The notes: generated by a model from the letters alone, not told the origin. A DNA stretch of 64,000 nucleotides from Hydrogenophaga intermedia (GCF_023715105.1 NZ_JAMBNO010000012.1:1-64000); one strand, 5' to 3'; positions 44,032 to 54,329 are shown, numbered from the stretch's first letter. Numbers and translations are program-made.

Positions 44032-45519
44032 TCAGCGCTGCGGTCGGATCACCGCGTACTGAGCCCACTCGCCCCGTCGCAACAGCAGTGTCACCGGGCG
44101 GCTCTTGTCCAGTCGCGACAGCACGGACTCGACGTCCTTGACCGACGCGACGTCCGTGTTGGCGATCGCGACGATCACGTCGCCCTCGCGCACACCGGCG
44201 CGCGCCGCCGCACCCGTGGCGCCGGCCACCCGCACGCCACCGCGGACGTTGAGGCTCTTGGCGTCCGCCTCGCTCAGCTCGGCCAGCAGCAAACCCATGG
44301 ACTGCACCGCGCCACCCGCCGGTGCGGGCGCGGCTTCCGGGGTGCCTGGCGCGCGGGCCGTGGGCTGCTCGGGTTCGAGCTCTGCCACCACCACGTTGAG
44401 ATCGCGTTGCGCCCCGCGGCGAAGCACGGTCATGGCGCTGCGGGTACCCGGCTTGGTGTTGCCCACGAGGCGCGGCAGGTCGACCGATTTTTCGATCTCC
44501 TTGCCGTCGAACTTGAGGATGATGTCGCCTGGCTCGACGCCCGCCTTCGCAGCAGGTGAGTCGGGCTCCACCCCGCGCACGAGAGCGCCCTTGGGTTGAC
44601 CCAGACCGAGGGACTCGGCCACTTCCTTGCTGACCTGATCGATGCGCACGCCGATGCGGCCGCGCGTGATGCGCCCGCTCGTGCGCAGTTCGTCCGAGAC
44701 GCGCACGGCCTCGTCGATGGGAATGGCAAACGAGATGCCCTGGAAGCCCCCAGAGCGCGAGTAGATCTGGCTGTTGATGCCCACCACTTCACCGCGCATG
44801 TTGATCAAGGGTCCACCCGAGTTGCCGGGGTTGATCGCCACATCAGTCTGGATGAAGGGCAGGTAGTCACCGGTGTCGCGCTGCTTGGCGCTCACGATGC
44901 CAGCGGTCACGGTGTTCTCCAGGCCGAAGGGAGAGCCGATGGCCATCACCCATTCGCCCACGCGCAGGCGATTCACGTCGCCGACCTTGACCGGCTTGAG
45001 CCCGGTGGCCTCGATCTTCACGACCGCCACGTCGGTGCGCTTGTCCGCACCGACGACGCGCGCCTTGTACTCGCGCTTGTCCGGGAGCGTGACCAGGAGT
45101 TCATCGGCGCCTTCCACGACGTGGGCGTTGGTCATGATGAAGCCATCGGCGCTGAGCACGAAGCCCGAGCCCACACCACGCGGACGCGCCTCGCCGCCCC
45201 CCGGCTCCTGCTGACGCGGGCCGCGCGGCACCACGCCCGGCGGGATGGGAATGCCGAAGCGGCGGAAGAACTCCAGCATCTCCTCGTCGGGAGCGCCGCC
45301 TTGCGGGCCACGATTGGTGCTGCGCTCCAGCGTCCGGATGTTGACCACCGAGGGCCCCACCAGATCGACCAGATCGGTGAAGTCGGGCAGCCCGCGCGCA
45401 TTCGTTGCCACCGGCTGGGCCACCGAAGGCTGATGCGCGAGCAGGGCCATCGATCCGGCAGCGCCCAGAGCGGCCGCCAGGGCGAGGGAAAGCAGGGAAC
45501 GGGAGAACGGCAGCGTCAT
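44032..45519 (-). CDS. mucD: periplasmic serine protease MucD/DegP with two PDZ domains
   Basis: This 495-residue HtrA-type protease degrades misfolded envelope proteins. A signal peptide precedes residue 35 (LALAAALGAAGSMALL). The catalytic His is in TNAHVVEGAD, Asp in RTDVAVVK and Ser in NPGNSGGPL. Two PDZ domains follow, with RGVEPDSPAAKAGVEPGDII and VAGATGAAARAGVREGDVIV. GGAGGAAG before the ATG is a strong ribosome binding site. It ends the rpoE-rseA-rseB-mucD stress set, 85 bases after rseB. The PDZ-less relative at 4600-5517 is a different branch. Confidence 0.95.
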   Translation of the reverse strand: MTLPFSRSLLSLALAAALGAAGSMALLAHQPSVAQPVATNARGLPDFTDLVDLVGPSVVNIRTLERSTNRGPQGGAPDEEMLEFFRRFGIPIPPGVVPRGPRQQEPGGGEARPRGVGSGFVLSADGFIMTNAHVVEGADELLVTLPDKREYKARVVGADKRTDVAVVKIEATGLKPVKVGDVNRLRVGEWVMAIGSPFGLENTVTAGIVSAKQRDTGDYLPFIQTDVAINPGNSGGPLINMRGEVVGINSQIYSRSGGFQGISFAIPIDEAVRVSDELRTSGRITRGRIGVRIDQVSKEVAESLGLGQPKGALVRGVEPDSPAAKAGVEPGDIILKFDGKEIEKSVDLPRLVGNTKPGTRSAMTVLRRGAQRDLNVVVAELEPEQPTARAPGTPEAAPAPAGGAVQSMGLLLAELSEADAKSLNVRGGVRVAGATGAAARAGVREGDVIVAIANTDVASVKDVESVLSRLDKSRPVTLLLRRGEWAQYAVIRPQR

Positions 45520-45604
45520 CAGAAACTTCCTCCAGACAATTCAACAAAGAGGCGGCGTGCCAGCGTGCCGAGGCGCGCGCTGTGAAGGGGCACAACCCCG
45601 GCAC

Positions 45605-46669
45605 TCACCGGATGCGTTCAAGCGCCTGCGTGAAGCGCTGCAACGTGACGACGGGTACCTCGCCGACGGCGGTCACCCAGTGTTCACCCACGCGGCGGCT
45701 CACGGAATGCGTCGCGCCCTGGGCGGCATCGCCCTCCTGATCGTGGCGCTGGGCATCAAACGGCTCGACGAACAGCGACACGGAGGCCAGGCCGTCCGAG
45801 AACACCCACTGCATGGGTGCCTGCCCAGGCGCGGCGGGGCCGTTCGCATCGCGCGTGTGGCAACTCATCGCGGTGAAGCCCGGCACGTCTTCCCGCAGGC
45901 GCCAGCCTTCAGCCTGGGGCGTGGTCTTGCGCAAACTGGTCTTGCTCACCTCATAGCCGCGCGTGTCTTTCATGAGACGCGCCAGCTTGTCCATGCTGAC
46001 CGGCGCATCGAGTTGCAGCTCGGAAAACGCCACCTGCTCCAGCACGCGGCCTCGCGGGTCCAGGGTCTGAAGCTTCACCACCAGCCCGGTCTTCTGTTCC
46101 GACCAGATCCGGTAACCAAAACGCAGTTCGTCGCGCGGCAGGATCTCGACCATGTCCGAGAGGTGCCCGGCCACACGTTGCGCGCCCACCTCGCGCGATC
46201 CGTAGAACTGCGCGATCAGGTTCTTCGGTGCCCGCACGAGATCGGGGAACATCCCCAGCGCCTCGCGCTTCTCGATCACGGCCTTGCGCGTCTCGGGTTC
46301 GAAGGTGATGACTTCGCTGTTGCGGCGAATGGTGGTGCGCGGCGTGCCAGTGAGCGTGTCCACGCGCTCCATCTGCTGGTTTCTGTCACACACGTGCCAG
46401 ATCTTCGAGGCCGACATGGCCGACCCGGCGCTGACCACCAGCGTGCCGGTGTACGCGCGCATGCGCGAGGCCTCGTGCATGCGGGTGAGCCATTCATTGA
46501 CGCTGCGCGGGTTGGACGACGCAGCAGCTGTCTCCTGGGCCAGGGCACCCGGCAACGCCAGGCCAGTGCAGGCGGTCACGAGCAGCGCAGCGCTCCAGCG
46601 ACGCACCGCCAGGCGGCGCGATGCCGGGAGACGACGCGCAACGGCGGAATCAGCGGGCATCGGCGTCAT
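45605..46669 (-). CDS. rseB: sigma-E regulatory protein RseB (MucB)
   Basis: This 354-residue periplasmic protein binds RseA and shields it from proteolysis; it senses mislocalised lipopolysaccharide or lipoproteins in relatives. A signal peptide (about residues 15-44, VTACTGLALPGALAQ) precedes the MucB/RseB N-terminal domain (WLTRMHEASRMRAYTGTLVV) and the C-terminal domain (VPGFTAMSCHTRD onward). The start is uncertain between ATG 46669 and 46660; both overlap the end of rseA, which implies coupling, and neither has a clear ribosome binding site. Confidence 0.93.
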   Translation of the reverse strand: MTPMPADSAVARRLPASRRLAVRRWSAALLVTACTGLALPGALAQETAAASSNPRSVNEWLTRMHEASRMRAYTGTLVVSAGSAMSASKIWHVCDRNQQMERVDTLTGTPRTTIRRNSEVITFEPETRKAVIEKREALGMFPDLVRAPKNLIAQFYGSREVGAQRVAGHLSDMVEILPRDELRFGYRIWSEQKTGLVVKLQTLDPRGRVLEQVAFSELQLDAPVSMDKLARLMKDTRGYEVSKTSLRKTTPQAEGWRLREDVPGFTAMSCHTRDANGPAAPGQAPMQWVFSDGLASVSLFVEPFDAQRHDQEGDAAQGATHSVSRRVGEHWVTAVGEVPVVTLQRFTQALERIR

Positions 46670-47315
46670 AGGTGGCGTTGCGGATGAAACCGGTTGACGT
46701 CTGGAAGGCGGACATGCTGCCGTGCTGGCGGTGCGCGGCCAGCAGGCGCTCGAGTTCGGCATCGCGGATGACCCGGCCTTGCGGTGTGGCCACCACCACC
46801 GGGCGCACCTCAGCGGTTGGCGCCACCGCCGCCCCGGTCGGTCCACCCGTGGCGACAGGCACCACCGCAGGGGAAGACTGGACCAGTTGCGTGCCGCCCG
46901 CGCCCACCGGCACGCTCGTGGAAAGGACGTTCCAGCCGATCGCGGCAACGGCAACGACGCTGGCAAAACCCGACGCCAGCTTCCAGCGGAACAGGGCGTC
47001 ATTGGCCGCTTCACCGCGCACGGCAACTGCGGGGCGCGACGGCACGGGCGCCGCCGGAGCCTGCGCGTCGGCCGCCAGGCCGGCATGCAAACGCTGCAGG
47101 AATTCGCTGGGGGCACGCGAGGGCAAAACGCCCGTCTGACCACGCAGCACTTCCCCGATCAGCTGATAGCCGTGCCAGCGTGCCTGGACCTCGTCGTCGG
47201 CGTGGCAACGCGCAAGCAGCACGTCCAGCTCCTGCGGATCGAGGCTGCCGTCACAGAGGGCGGAGACCTGTTCGCCCTGCGGGGCATTGCGGTCGGATTC
47301 GTGCAGCGGATTCAT
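46650..47315 (-). CDS. rseA: anti-sigma-E factor RseA
   Basis: This 221-residue single-pass membrane protein holds sigma-E inactive. The cytoplasmic RseA-N part is at about residues 10-75 (QVSALCDGSLDPQELDVLLA, ARWHGYQLIGEVLRG). A membrane helix follows at about 115-133 (FASVVAVAAIGWNVL), then a periplasmic tail that should contact RseB. The ATG at 47315 has GAGGTAG upstream. It lies 26 bases after rpoE. The periplasmic Ala/Val/Pro-rich region is where DegS-type cleavage would be expected; no DegS with a PDZ domain other than MucD is in the window. Confidence 0.93.
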   Translation of the reverse strand: MNPLHESDRNAPQGEQVSALCDGSLDPQELDVLLARCHADDEVQARWHGYQLIGEVLRGQTGVLPSRAPSEFLQRLHAGLAADAQAPAAPVPSRPAVAVRGEAANDALFRWKLASGFASVVAVAAIGWNVLSTSVPVGAGGTQLVQSSPAVVPVATGGPTGAAVAPTAEVRPVVVATPQGRVIRDAELERLLAAHRQHGSMSAFQTSTGFIRNATYDADAR

Positions 47316-47341
47316 CGTGACTACCTCTGTGGATGCGGGGC

Positions 47342-47989
47342 TCACCAGCGTTTGCCCGACTGACGCTCGAGCATCGGCTTGATGCGCGCGGAGATGGCTT
47401 CGCGCGCCCGGAAGATGCGTGAGCGCACCGTACCGATCGGACATTCCAGGGCTTGGGCGATCTCTTCGTAACTCAGGCCTTCGATTTCGCGCAGGGTGAT
47501 AGCCATGCGCAGTTCCTCGGGCAAGGCGTCCATCGCGGCGTTGACCGCATTGGCGATTTCCTTGCTCGCCAACACCGCTTCTGGCGTCTCGGCATCGGCA
47601 ACATGGGCGTTTAGTTCGCGCTCCGGAGCGGAAGTTTCATCATCGTCCGCGGATTTGAGCTGCGATTGGTAGACCAACGGGTCGCGTTTGAGTTCGAGCA
47701 GTTGCTTCTTGGCGGTGTTGACCGCGATCCGGTAGAGCCAGGTGTAGAACTGGGCGTCGCCCCGGAATTGCGCCAGGGCACGGTAGGCGCGAATGAAGGT
47801 TTCCTGCGCGATGTCCTGCACGAGGTCGACATCGCGCACCATGCGCCCGATCAGGCGCTCGACACGGCGCTGATACTTGATCACGAGCAGGTCGTAGGCC
47901 CGCTGCTCGCCGGCCAGGGTCCGCTGCACCAGCATGGCGTCGCTGTCGGGCGGTGGCGGCGCGGTGTGGTCTTCCGGATTAATGCTCAT
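47342..47989 (-). CDS. rpoE: RNA polymerase sigma-E factor (ECF sigma-24)
   Basis: This 215-residue ECF sigma factor drives the envelope stress regulon. Region 2 shows DLVQDIAQETFIRAYRALAQF and FYTWLYRIAVNTAKKQL; region 4 shows LREIEGLSYEEIAQALECPIGTVRSRIFRARE. It sits downstream of fabF and a small membrane protein, followed by rseA, rseB and mucD, the normal module. A TATATT lies about seven bases before the ATG, but no matching -35 was found. Confidence 0.97.
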   Translation of the reverse strand: MSINPEDHTAPPPPDSDAMLVQRTLAGEQRAYDLLVIKYQRRVERLIGRMVRDVDLVQDIAQETFIRAYRALAQFRGDAQFYTWLYRIAVNTAKKQLLELKRDPLVYQSQLKSADDDETSAPERELNAHVADAETPEAVLASKEIANAVNAAMDALPEELRMAITLREIEGLSYEEIAQALECPIGTVRSRIFRAREAISARIKPMLERQSGKRW

Positions 47990-48028
47990 GCGCGCGGCAA
48001 TATACCCGAAGGGCGTGAAGCAGCAGGC

Positions 48029-48481
48029 TCAGCGCGCCGCATTCACCATCAAGGCGCGGCGCAGCGCCAGCCAGTCGCCGGGGGCACTCCGTGCTTCCAG
48101 CCAGATCCAGGCGGGCGCGCCCGCGGCACCGCGAAACTGCAGCAACAGCCATTGCTGCAGGTCCAGCACGATGCGTGGCGCCGCCAGGGGCAAGGCCTCG
48201 CTGCCTGGCTGATCTCGCCACGCCCAGCCGGTATCGCCCGGCAACGGCGATGAGGCGCCGCCACCGAAGCACAGCCAGCCGCAGGGTTGGCGCCACAGGG
48301 TCCACAAGGCAGCCCCCCACCAGGCCAGAACGGCTGTTGCCAGGCACAAGGCTTGCCACCGGGCCAGGCCGTTCCAGCCCAGGGCCAGGGCACCCGCAAG
48401 CAAGATACCGAAGCAGCCGAGCATCAGCGCCCGAATGGCACAACGCCCCACCGGGAAGTTCACCGATGGGGCGTTCCGCAT
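48029..48481 (-). CDS. small membrane protein, possibly YgfX-like
   Basis: This 150-residue protein has a short N-terminus, two close membrane helices at about residues 16-36 and 41-62, and a soluble C-terminal part with several Trp residues (RIVLDLQQWLLLQFRGA). The layout of a paired hairpin plus a small domain resembles YgfX (CptA-type) proteins, which in enterobacteria pair with SdhE. This is a weak resemblance. The gene is between fabF (18-base gap) and rpoE (39-base gap) and is likely co-transcribed with them. Function unknown. Confidence 0.7.
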   Translation of the reverse strand: MRNAPSVNFPVGRCAIRALMLGCFGILLAGALALGWNGLARWQALCLATAVLAWWGAALWTLWRQPCGWLCFGGGASSPLPGDTGWAWRDQPGSEALPLAAPRIVLDLQQWLLLQFRGAAGAPAWIWLEARSAPGDWLALRRALMVNAAR

Positions 48482-48499
48482 GGTGGCGGGATGCGCCGA

Positions 48500-49744
48500 T
48501 CAGACGCGCTTGAACACCAGCGTGCCGTTGGTGCCGCCGAAGCCGAAGTTGTTCTTCAGCGCGACGTTCACCTTGCGATCGCGCGCGGTGTTGGCGCAGT
48601 AATCCAGGTCGCACTCGGGATCCTGGCTGAAGATGTTGATCGTTGGCGGGATCTGCTGGTGATGGACCGCCAGCACGGTGAACACGCTCTCGATACCGCC
48701 AGCGCCACCCAGCAGGTGGCCCGTCATGGACTTGGTGGAGCTGATGACCATGTTTCTGGCATGTTCGCCCAGCGCCGCCTTGACGGCGTTCGACTCGTTC
48801 ACGTCACCGAGCGGCGTGGAGGTGCCGTGCGCGTTGAGGTAGTCGACCTCGTCGGCATTGACACCAGCATTGCGCAGCGCGTTGACCATGGCACGGCGGG
48901 GGCCGTCCATGTTGGGGGCCGTCATGTGGCCGGCATCGGCGCTCATGCCGTAGCCCGAAAGCTCGGCATAGATCTTTGCACCGCGTGCCTTGGCGTGTTC
49001 GTATTCCTCGAGCACCATCACGCCCGCGCCCTCGCCGAGCACGAAGCCGTCGCGGTCCTTGTCCCAGGGACGGGACGCGGTGGCCGGGTCATCGTTGCGT
49101 GTGGAGAGTGCGCGCATCGCCGCGAAACCGCCGATGCCCAGGGGCGACACGGTGGCCTCTGCGCCACCGGCCACGATCACGTCGGCGTCGCCGTATTCGA
49201 TCTTGCGCGCGCCTTCACCGATGGCGTGCAGCCCGGTGGTGCAGGCCGTGACGACCGCCAGGTTGGGCCCCTTGAAGCCGAAACGCATCGACACATGACC
49301 GGAGATCATGTTGATGATCGAGGCCGGCACGAAGAACGGCGAGATGCGCCGCGGCCCGCGGTTGACCAGCTCCGAATGAGTCTCTTCGATCAACGGCAAG
49401 CCACCGATGCCCGAGCCGATGATGCAGCCGATGCGCGTGGCGGTTTCTTCATCCAGTGCCTCGCCCGTGGGCAGGCCCGAGTCGATCACCGCCTGATGAG
49501 CGGCGGCGATACCGTAGTGGATGAACGTGTCCATCGTGCGCGCCTCCTTGGCGCTCATGTAGGACTCCAGCTCGAAACCCTTGACCTCACCCGCGATGCG
49601 GCACGCCATGTTCGACGCGTCGAACTTGGTGATTGCGGCGATGCCGGAACGCCCGGCAATGAGGCTGGCCCAGGCGTCAGCCACCGTGTTGCCCACGGGG
49701 CTGATGCAACCCAGGCCGGTCACGACGACGCGACGGCGGCTCAT
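48500..49744 (-). CDS. fabF: 3-oxoacyl-[acyl-carrier-protein] synthase II
   Basis: This 414-residue condensing enzyme elongates acyl-ACP in fatty acid synthesis. The thiolase-fold catalytic Cys lies in [14 protein letters not shown], with His residues in [11 protein letters not shown] and [13 protein letters not shown]. The N-terminal [16 protein letters not shown] is typical. It follows acpP by 7 bases. Confidence 0.98.
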   Translation of the reverse strand: MSRRRVVVTGLGCISPVGNTVADAWASLIAGRSGIAAITKFDASNMACRIAGEVKGFELESYMSAKEARTMDTFIHYGIAAAHQAVIDSGLPTGEALDEETATRIGCIIGSGIGGLPLIEETHSELVNRGPRRISPFFVPASIINMISGHVSMRFGFKGPNLAVVTACTTGLHAIGEGARKIEYGDADVIVAGGAEATVSPLGIGGFAAMRALSTRNDDPATASRPWDKDRDGFVLGEGAGVMVLEEYEHAKARGAKIYAELSGYGMSADAGHMTAPNMDGPRRAMVNALRNAGVNADEVDYLNAHGTSTPLGDVNESNAVKAALGEHARNMVISSTKSMTGHLLGGAGGIESVFTVLAVHHQQIPPTINIFSQDPECDLDYCANTARDRKVNVALKNNFGFGGTNGTLVFKRV

Positions 49745-49751
49745 GGGCGAA

Positions 49752-50030
<279 letters not shown>

Positions 50031-50076
50031 TTAGCCGGGGGATGGTGGTGGGGCGGCGGGGCGACAAACGTCCCGC

Positions 50077-50838
50077 TCAGGCCATGAACATGCCGCCGTT
50101 GACGTGGAGTTCCTGGCCCGTGACGTAGCCCGCTTGCGGGCTGGCGAGGTAGGCCACGGCGTGCGCGATGTCGGCCGGCTTGCCCAGGTGACCCAGGGGA
50201 ATCTGGCCCAACAAGGCCTTTTGCTGCTCTTCGGGCAGCGAGGCGGTCATGTCGGTCTCGATGAAGCCGGGCGCCACGCAGTTGACGGTGATGTTGCGGC
50301 TGCCGAGCTCGCGCGCAAGGGCGCGCGTCATGCCAGCCACACCGGCCTTGGCGGCGGCGTAGTTGGCCTGGCCCGGATTGCCCGAAGCGCCGACCACGCT
50401 GGTGATGCTGATGATGCGGCCGTAGCGCTGTTTCATCATGGGCCGCATGACCGCGCGGCTGAGGCGGAAGACGGCCTTCAGGTTGGTGTCCAGCACGGCA
50501 TCCCAGTCGGCGTCCTTCAGGCGCATGGCAAGCATGTCGCGCGTGATGCCCGCGTTGTTCACGAGCACGTGCAGTGACCCTTGCGCCTTGACGATCTCGT
50601 CGACAAGAGCGTCACAGGCCGCGACGTCGTTGACGTCGAGCACGGCACCGCGACTGCCGGCACCCGCCCCCGGCACCGCCTTGAGGGCGGCGTCCACCTT
50701 GGCGGCGCCCTCGGCGCTTGTGGCCGTGCCGATGACGATCAGCCCCTGATGGGCGAGCTCGTGCGCAATCGCTGCGCCGATACCACGCGATGCGCCGGTG
50801 ACCAGGGCCACCTGGCCCGAGAATTTCACGTCAGACAT
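50077..50838 (-). CDS. fabG: 3-oxoacyl-[acyl-carrier-protein] reductase
   Basis: This 253-residue short-chain dehydrogenase reduces 3-oxoacyl-ACP with NADPH. The cofactor motif TGASRGIGAAIA and the catalytic Ser, Tyr and Lys in ITSVVGASGNPGQANYAAAK are intact; NNAGITRDMLAMRL is also diagnostic. It lies 14 bases after fabD in the fab cluster. Confidence 0.97.
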   Translation of the reverse strand: MSDVKFSGQVALVTGASRGIGAAIAHELAHQGLIVIGTATSAEGAAKVDAALKAVPGAGAGSRGAVLDVNDVAACDALVDEIVKAQGSLHVLVNNAGITRDMLAMRLKDADWDAVLDTNLKAVFRLSRAVMRPMMKQRYGRIISITSVVGASGNPGQANYAAAKAGVAGMTRALARELGSRNITVNCVAPGFIETDMTASLPEEQQKALLGQIPLGHLGKPADIAHAVAYLASPQAGYVTGQELHVNGGMFMA

Positions 50839-50852
50839 GTGTGCCTCCAGGC

Positions 50853-51803
50853 TCAGGCCAGCAGGCCCTTGACTTCACCCAGCGTGGGCGGGTCGAACAA
50901 CGCAGCACCCTGCAGGGTCGGGTCGATGCGCTTGGCCATGCCGGCGAGCACCTTGCCCGGGCCGCATTCGATCAGGGTGTCGATGCCGCGCGCACGGATG
51001 GCCTGCACGCACTCCACCCAGCGCACCGGGCCAAAGGCCTGGCGGTAGAGCGCATCGCGGATGCGGTCGGGATCGGTCTCGACCGCCACGTCGATGTTGT
51101 TGATGAGCGGAATCTGCGGCGCAAGCAATACCGTTTGCGAGAGCTTTTCGCGCAGGCGCTCGGCGGCAGGCTTCATCAGGCTGGAATGGAACGGTGCCGA
51201 CACCGGCAGCGGCAAGGCGCGCTTGGCACCCTTGCCCTTGAGCACTTCGCAAGCCTTTTCCACCGCGGCCTTGCTGCCCGCGATCACGGTCTGCGCCGGG
51301 TCGTTGAAATTGACCGCCTCCACGACCTCGCCGCTGTCCGCGGCAAAACCGGCTTGCACCTCGGCGCAACCGGCCTTCACGAGCGTCGCGTCCATGCCGA
51401 GGATGGCGGCCATGGCGCCCGTACCGACCGGCACGGCCTCCTGCATGGCAGCGGCGCGGAATCGCACCAGCGGGGCAGCCTGAGCCAGCGTGAGCGAGCC
51501 CGCGGCCACCAGCGCGCTGTACTCACCCAGCGAATGTCCGGCGACAGCGGCCGGCAGGGCACCACCCTCGGCACGCCACACGCGCCAGGCAGCCACACCC
51601 GCCACCAGCATCACGGGTTGCGTGTTGGTGGTCAGCGCAAGTGCTTCCTTCGGGCCTTCATGAATCAGTCTGGTCACGTCCTCGCCGAGCGCATCGGAGG
51701 CTTCGCGCAGGGTTTCAAGCACGGCAGGGTGATCCGCCCAGGCATCGAGCATGCCCACGGCTTGCGATCCCTGGCCGGGAAAGACGAATGCAAACGCTTT
51801 CAT
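50853..51803 (-). CDS. fabD: malonyl-CoA:ACP transacylase
   Basis: This 316-residue enzyme loads malonate onto acyl carrier protein. The start FAFVFPGQGSQAVGML, the nucleophile elbow AGHSLGEYSALVAAG and the His region LPVSAPFHSSLMKPA are clear. The ATG at 51803 begins the conserved domain; a longer in-frame ORF reaches into fabH and is not coding. It lies 44 bases after fabH. Confidence 0.97.
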   Translation of the reverse strand: MKAFAFVFPGQGSQAVGMLDAWADHPAVLETLREASDALGEDVTRLIHEGPKEALALTTNTQPVMLVAGVAAWRVWRAEGGALPAAVAGHSLGEYSALVAAGSLTLAQAAPLVRFRAAAMQEAVPVGTGAMAAILGMDATLVKAGCAEVQAGFAADSGEVVEAVNFNDPAQTVIAGSKAAVEKACEVLKGKGAKRALPLPVSAPFHSSLMKPAAERLREKLSQTVLLAPQIPLINNIDVAVETDPDRIRDALYRQAFGPVRWVECVQAIRARGIDTLIECGPGKVLAGMAKRIDPTLQGAALFDPPTLGEVKGLLA

Positions 51804-51847
51804 GGTCGAGATGTCTCTTGTGTTGTTATGAGGGCAACGCCGCTGGC

Positions 51848-52825
51848 TCAGAAGTCGAGCAGCACGGCGCCCCAGGTGAAGCCACCGCCCACGCCTTCCA
51901 GCATCACGGTGTCGCCGGCCTTGACCTTGCCTGCACGCACCGCATGGTCGAGCGCCAGCGGAATGGAAGCGGCTGACGTGTTGCCATGCTGGTCCACGGT
52001 GACGATCAACTTGTCCAGCGGAAGCTTCAGCTTCTTCGCCGTGCCCTGCATGATTCGGATGTTGGCCTGGTGCGGAATCAGCCAGTCGATGTCTTGCTCG
52101 CTGCGACCCGCTTTGGAGAGCACTGTGCGCGCGGCCTGCTCGAGCACACCGACGGCCAGCTTGAACACAGCCTGCCCGTCCATCTTGAGCAAAGGATCGC
52201 CCGTGACCTGCCCGCCAGCCACATGGCCCGGCACACACAGGATGCCGACATGCTTGCCATCGGCATGCAGGTCGCTGGCGAGGATACCGGGCTCGTTGGC
52301 GGCCTCGAGCACCACGGCACCCGCGCCGTCGCCGAACAGCACGCAGGTGGTGCGGTCGTTGAAGTCAAGCAGGCGGGAGAAGATCTCGCTGCCGATGACC
52401 AGCGCGCAGTTGGCGCTGCCGGTGCGGATCATGGCGTCGGCCACCGTGAGCGCGTACACGAAGCCGCTGCACACGGCCTGCACGTCGAACGCCGGGCAAC
52501 CGGCAATACCGAGCTTGTGCTGGACGATGGCTGCCGTGGAAGGGAAGACCATGTCCGGCGTGGACGTCGCCACGATGATCAGGTCGACATCTTCGGCGGC
52601 GCGGCCAGCGGCCTGCAGGGCGGCACGCGCCGCGTGAACGCCCAGGTCGCTCGCGAACACGCCATCGTCGGCGAAATGCCGCGCACGGATGCCGGTTCGC
52701 TCGATGATCCACTGGTCGCTGGTTTCGACACCACGCGGCGCCAACAGGGCCACCATGTCGTCGTTGGTGAGCCGGCGCGGCGGCAGGTGGCTGCCGGTGC
52801 CGGTGATGCGGGAGAAACGGGTCAT
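51848..52825 (-). CDS. fabH: 3-oxoacyl-[acyl-carrier-protein] synthase III
   Basis: This 325-residue enzyme starts fatty acid synthesis by condensing acetyl-CoA with malonyl-ACP. The catalytic Cys is in [13 protein letters not shown], His in [11 protein letters not shown] and Asn in [12 protein letters not shown]. It follows plsX by 45 bases. Confidence 0.97.
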   Translation of the reverse strand: MTRFSRITGTGSHLPPRRLTNDDMVALLAPRGVETSDQWIIERTGIRARHFADDGVFASDLGVHAARAALQAAGRAAEDVDLIIVATSTPDMVFPSTAAIVQHKLGIAGCPAFDVQAVCSGFVYALTVADAMIRTGSANCALVIGSEIFSRLLDFNDRTTCVLFGDGAGAVVLEAANEPGILASDLHADGKHVGILCVPGHVAGGQVTGDPLLKMDGQAVFKLAVGVLEQAARTVLSKAGRSEQDIDWLIPHQANIRIMQGTAKKLKLPLDKLIVTVDQHGNTSAASIPLALDHAVRAGKVKAGDTVMLEGVGGGFTWGAVLLDF

Positions 52826-52870
52826 GTCTGGCGCGGAGTCGCTCAGCGGGTCGGACTCAGAAGGTCGAAC

Positions 52871-53929
52871 TCAGATGGTCGGAATGTGGCCCAGTTCACT
52901 CACCGTCTCGGGCGAGAGCAGCGGCCGGGCGTGTGCGATGCGTTGCCGCACGTTGTCGAGCAACCCTCGGGAGGCCGCATCATAAGCGCGCGCCAGGGCA
53001 TGTTCAAAAGCGACGGCATCGGCCGAGCCGTGGCTCTTGAACACGAGCCCTTGCAGGCCGAGCAGCGCGGCACCGTTGTAGCGGCGGTGATCGACGCGAT
53101 GGCGGAACGCGTTGAGCACCGGCATGGCAACCAGAGCGGCCATCTTGCGCCAGAGACTGCGCGTGAATTCCTCGCGGATGAAACCGGCGATCATCGAGGC
53201 CAGGCCCTCGCTGGCCTTGAGCGCGACATTGCCGACGAAACCGTCGCAGACCACGATGTCGGTCGTGCCCTTGAAGATGTCATTGCCTTCCACGTTGCCG
53301 TGGAAATTCAAATCGCCTGCCGAAGCGGCATTGCGCAGGAGCTGCCCCGCCTGCTTGATCACCTCGCTGCCCTTGATGACCTCTTCGCCCACGTTGAGCA
53401 GTCCCACCGAGGGCGCATCGCGACCGGTCATGGCCGCCACCAGGGCCGACCCCATCACCGCGAACTGCAGCAGGTGTTCGGCATCGCAATCCACGTTGGC
53501 GCCCAGATCGAGCACGGTGGTGGCACCGCCCGCCGCGTTGGGCAACTGGGTGGCGATGGCCGGGCGCTCGATCCCGTCGAGCGTCTTGAGCAGGTAGCGC
53601 GCGATCGCCATCAACGCGCCGGTGTTGCCCGCCGACACCGCCGCCTGGGCGTGCCCGTCCTTGACCTGCTGGATCGCCACGCGCATGGACGAATCCTTCT
53701 TGCGGCGCAGGGCAATCTCGATCGGATCGTCCATGGCCACCACCTCGCTGGCCGGCACAAGGGTGCAGCGCGGGTGGTCGAGCACGCGCTGCCAAGCGCG
53801 CATGACATCGGGTCGCCCCACCAGCAGCAGCCTCGCGTCGGCGTGCGACGCGAGGAACGCCGCGCAGGCCGGCAAGGTCGCGGCCGGCCCGACATCTCCT
53901 CCCATGCAATCCACTGCGACGGTGATCAT
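52871..53929 (-). CDS. plsX: phosphate acyltransferase PlsX
   Basis: This 352-residue enzyme converts acyl-ACP to acyl-phosphate for phospholipid synthesis. Family motifs are [50 protein letters not shown] and [17 protein letters not shown] chose the ATG at 53929, which begins the conserved domain; an upstream in-frame extension crosses the terminator-like hairpin. It is 118 bases after rpmF. Confidence 0.97.
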   Translation of the reverse strand: MITVAVDCMGGDVGPAATLPACAAFLASHADARLLLVGRPDVMRAWQRVLDHPRCTLVPASEVVAMDDPIEIALRRKKDSSMRVAIQQVKDGHAQAAVSAGNTGALMAIARYLLKTLDGIERPAIATQLPNAAGGATTVLDLGANVDCDAEHLLQFAVMGSALVAAMTGRDAPSVGLLNVGEEVIKGSEVIKQAGQLLRNAASAGDLNFHGNVEGNDIFKGTTDIVVCDGFVGNVALKASEGLASMIAGFIREEFTRSLWRKMAALVAMPVLNAFRHRVDHRRYNGAALLGLQGLVFKSHGSADAVAFEHALARAYDAASRGLLDNVRQRIAHARPLLSPETVSELGHIPTI

Positions 53930-53972
53930 GTCGGCATCCCGAACAGGCACATGAGGTGTGCCGGTTGCAATG

Positions 53973-53994
53973 AAAAGGGCCCGCATGCGGGCCC
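53973..53994 (-). terminator. terminator-like hairpin between rpmF and plsX
   Basis: An 8-bp GC stem (GGGCCCGC / GCGGGCCC) with a two-base centre is followed by TTTT on the minus strand. It lies 53 bases after rpmF and 44 before plsX, so it may partly uncouple ribosomal protein and lipid gene expression. The T-run is short. Confidence 0.6.
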
Positions 53995-54047
53995 GTCGTT
54001 CCGTGCATCCGCGCGCGCCATGACGCGCGCCGCGGCCAGCCCCTGGA

Positions 54048-54230
54048 TCAGGCTTCGGACTTGTTCTTGAGCACCTGACGGCCGCGGTAGAAGCCGTTGG
54101 GGCTGATGTGATGACGCAGGTGCGTCTCGCCGGTGGTGGGCTCGACGGCAATGCCGGGCGTGCCCAGCGCATTGTGCGAGCGGTGCATGCCACGCTTGGA
54201 GGGCGACTTCTTGTTCTGCTGGACGGCCAT
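54048..54230 (-). CDS. rpmF: 50S ribosomal protein L32
   Basis: This 60-residue basic protein starts [19 protein letters not shown], the L32 signature. The central [20 protein letters not shown] matches proteobacterial L32, which lacks zinc cysteines here. AGGAG precedes the ATG. It is the first gene after a good promoter (54292-54321) and is followed by the hairpin and plsX. Confidence 0.97.
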   Translation of the reverse strand: MAVQQNKKSPSKRGMHRSHNALGTPGIAVEPTTGETHLRHHISPNGFYRGRQVLKNKSEA

Positions 54231-54291
54231 GATGGGCTCCTGGGAAAGTTGGTTTGGGACGGAAGTGGCCCGCCCTGGCGCAAAGCCAAGC

Positions 54292-54321
54292 ATTATAGCC
54301 CGATCGCCTTTGCCCGTCCAA
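54292..54321 (-). promoter_or_regulatory. sigma-70 promoter for rpmF-plsX-fab cluster
   Basis: On the minus strand TTGGAC (54321-54316) and a perfect TATAAT (54297-54292) are separated by 18 bases, about 60 bases before the rpmF start. It is the best promoter match seen in the window and lies exactly between yceD and rpmF. Confidence 0.75.
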
Positions 54322-54329
54322 GCCGACCG

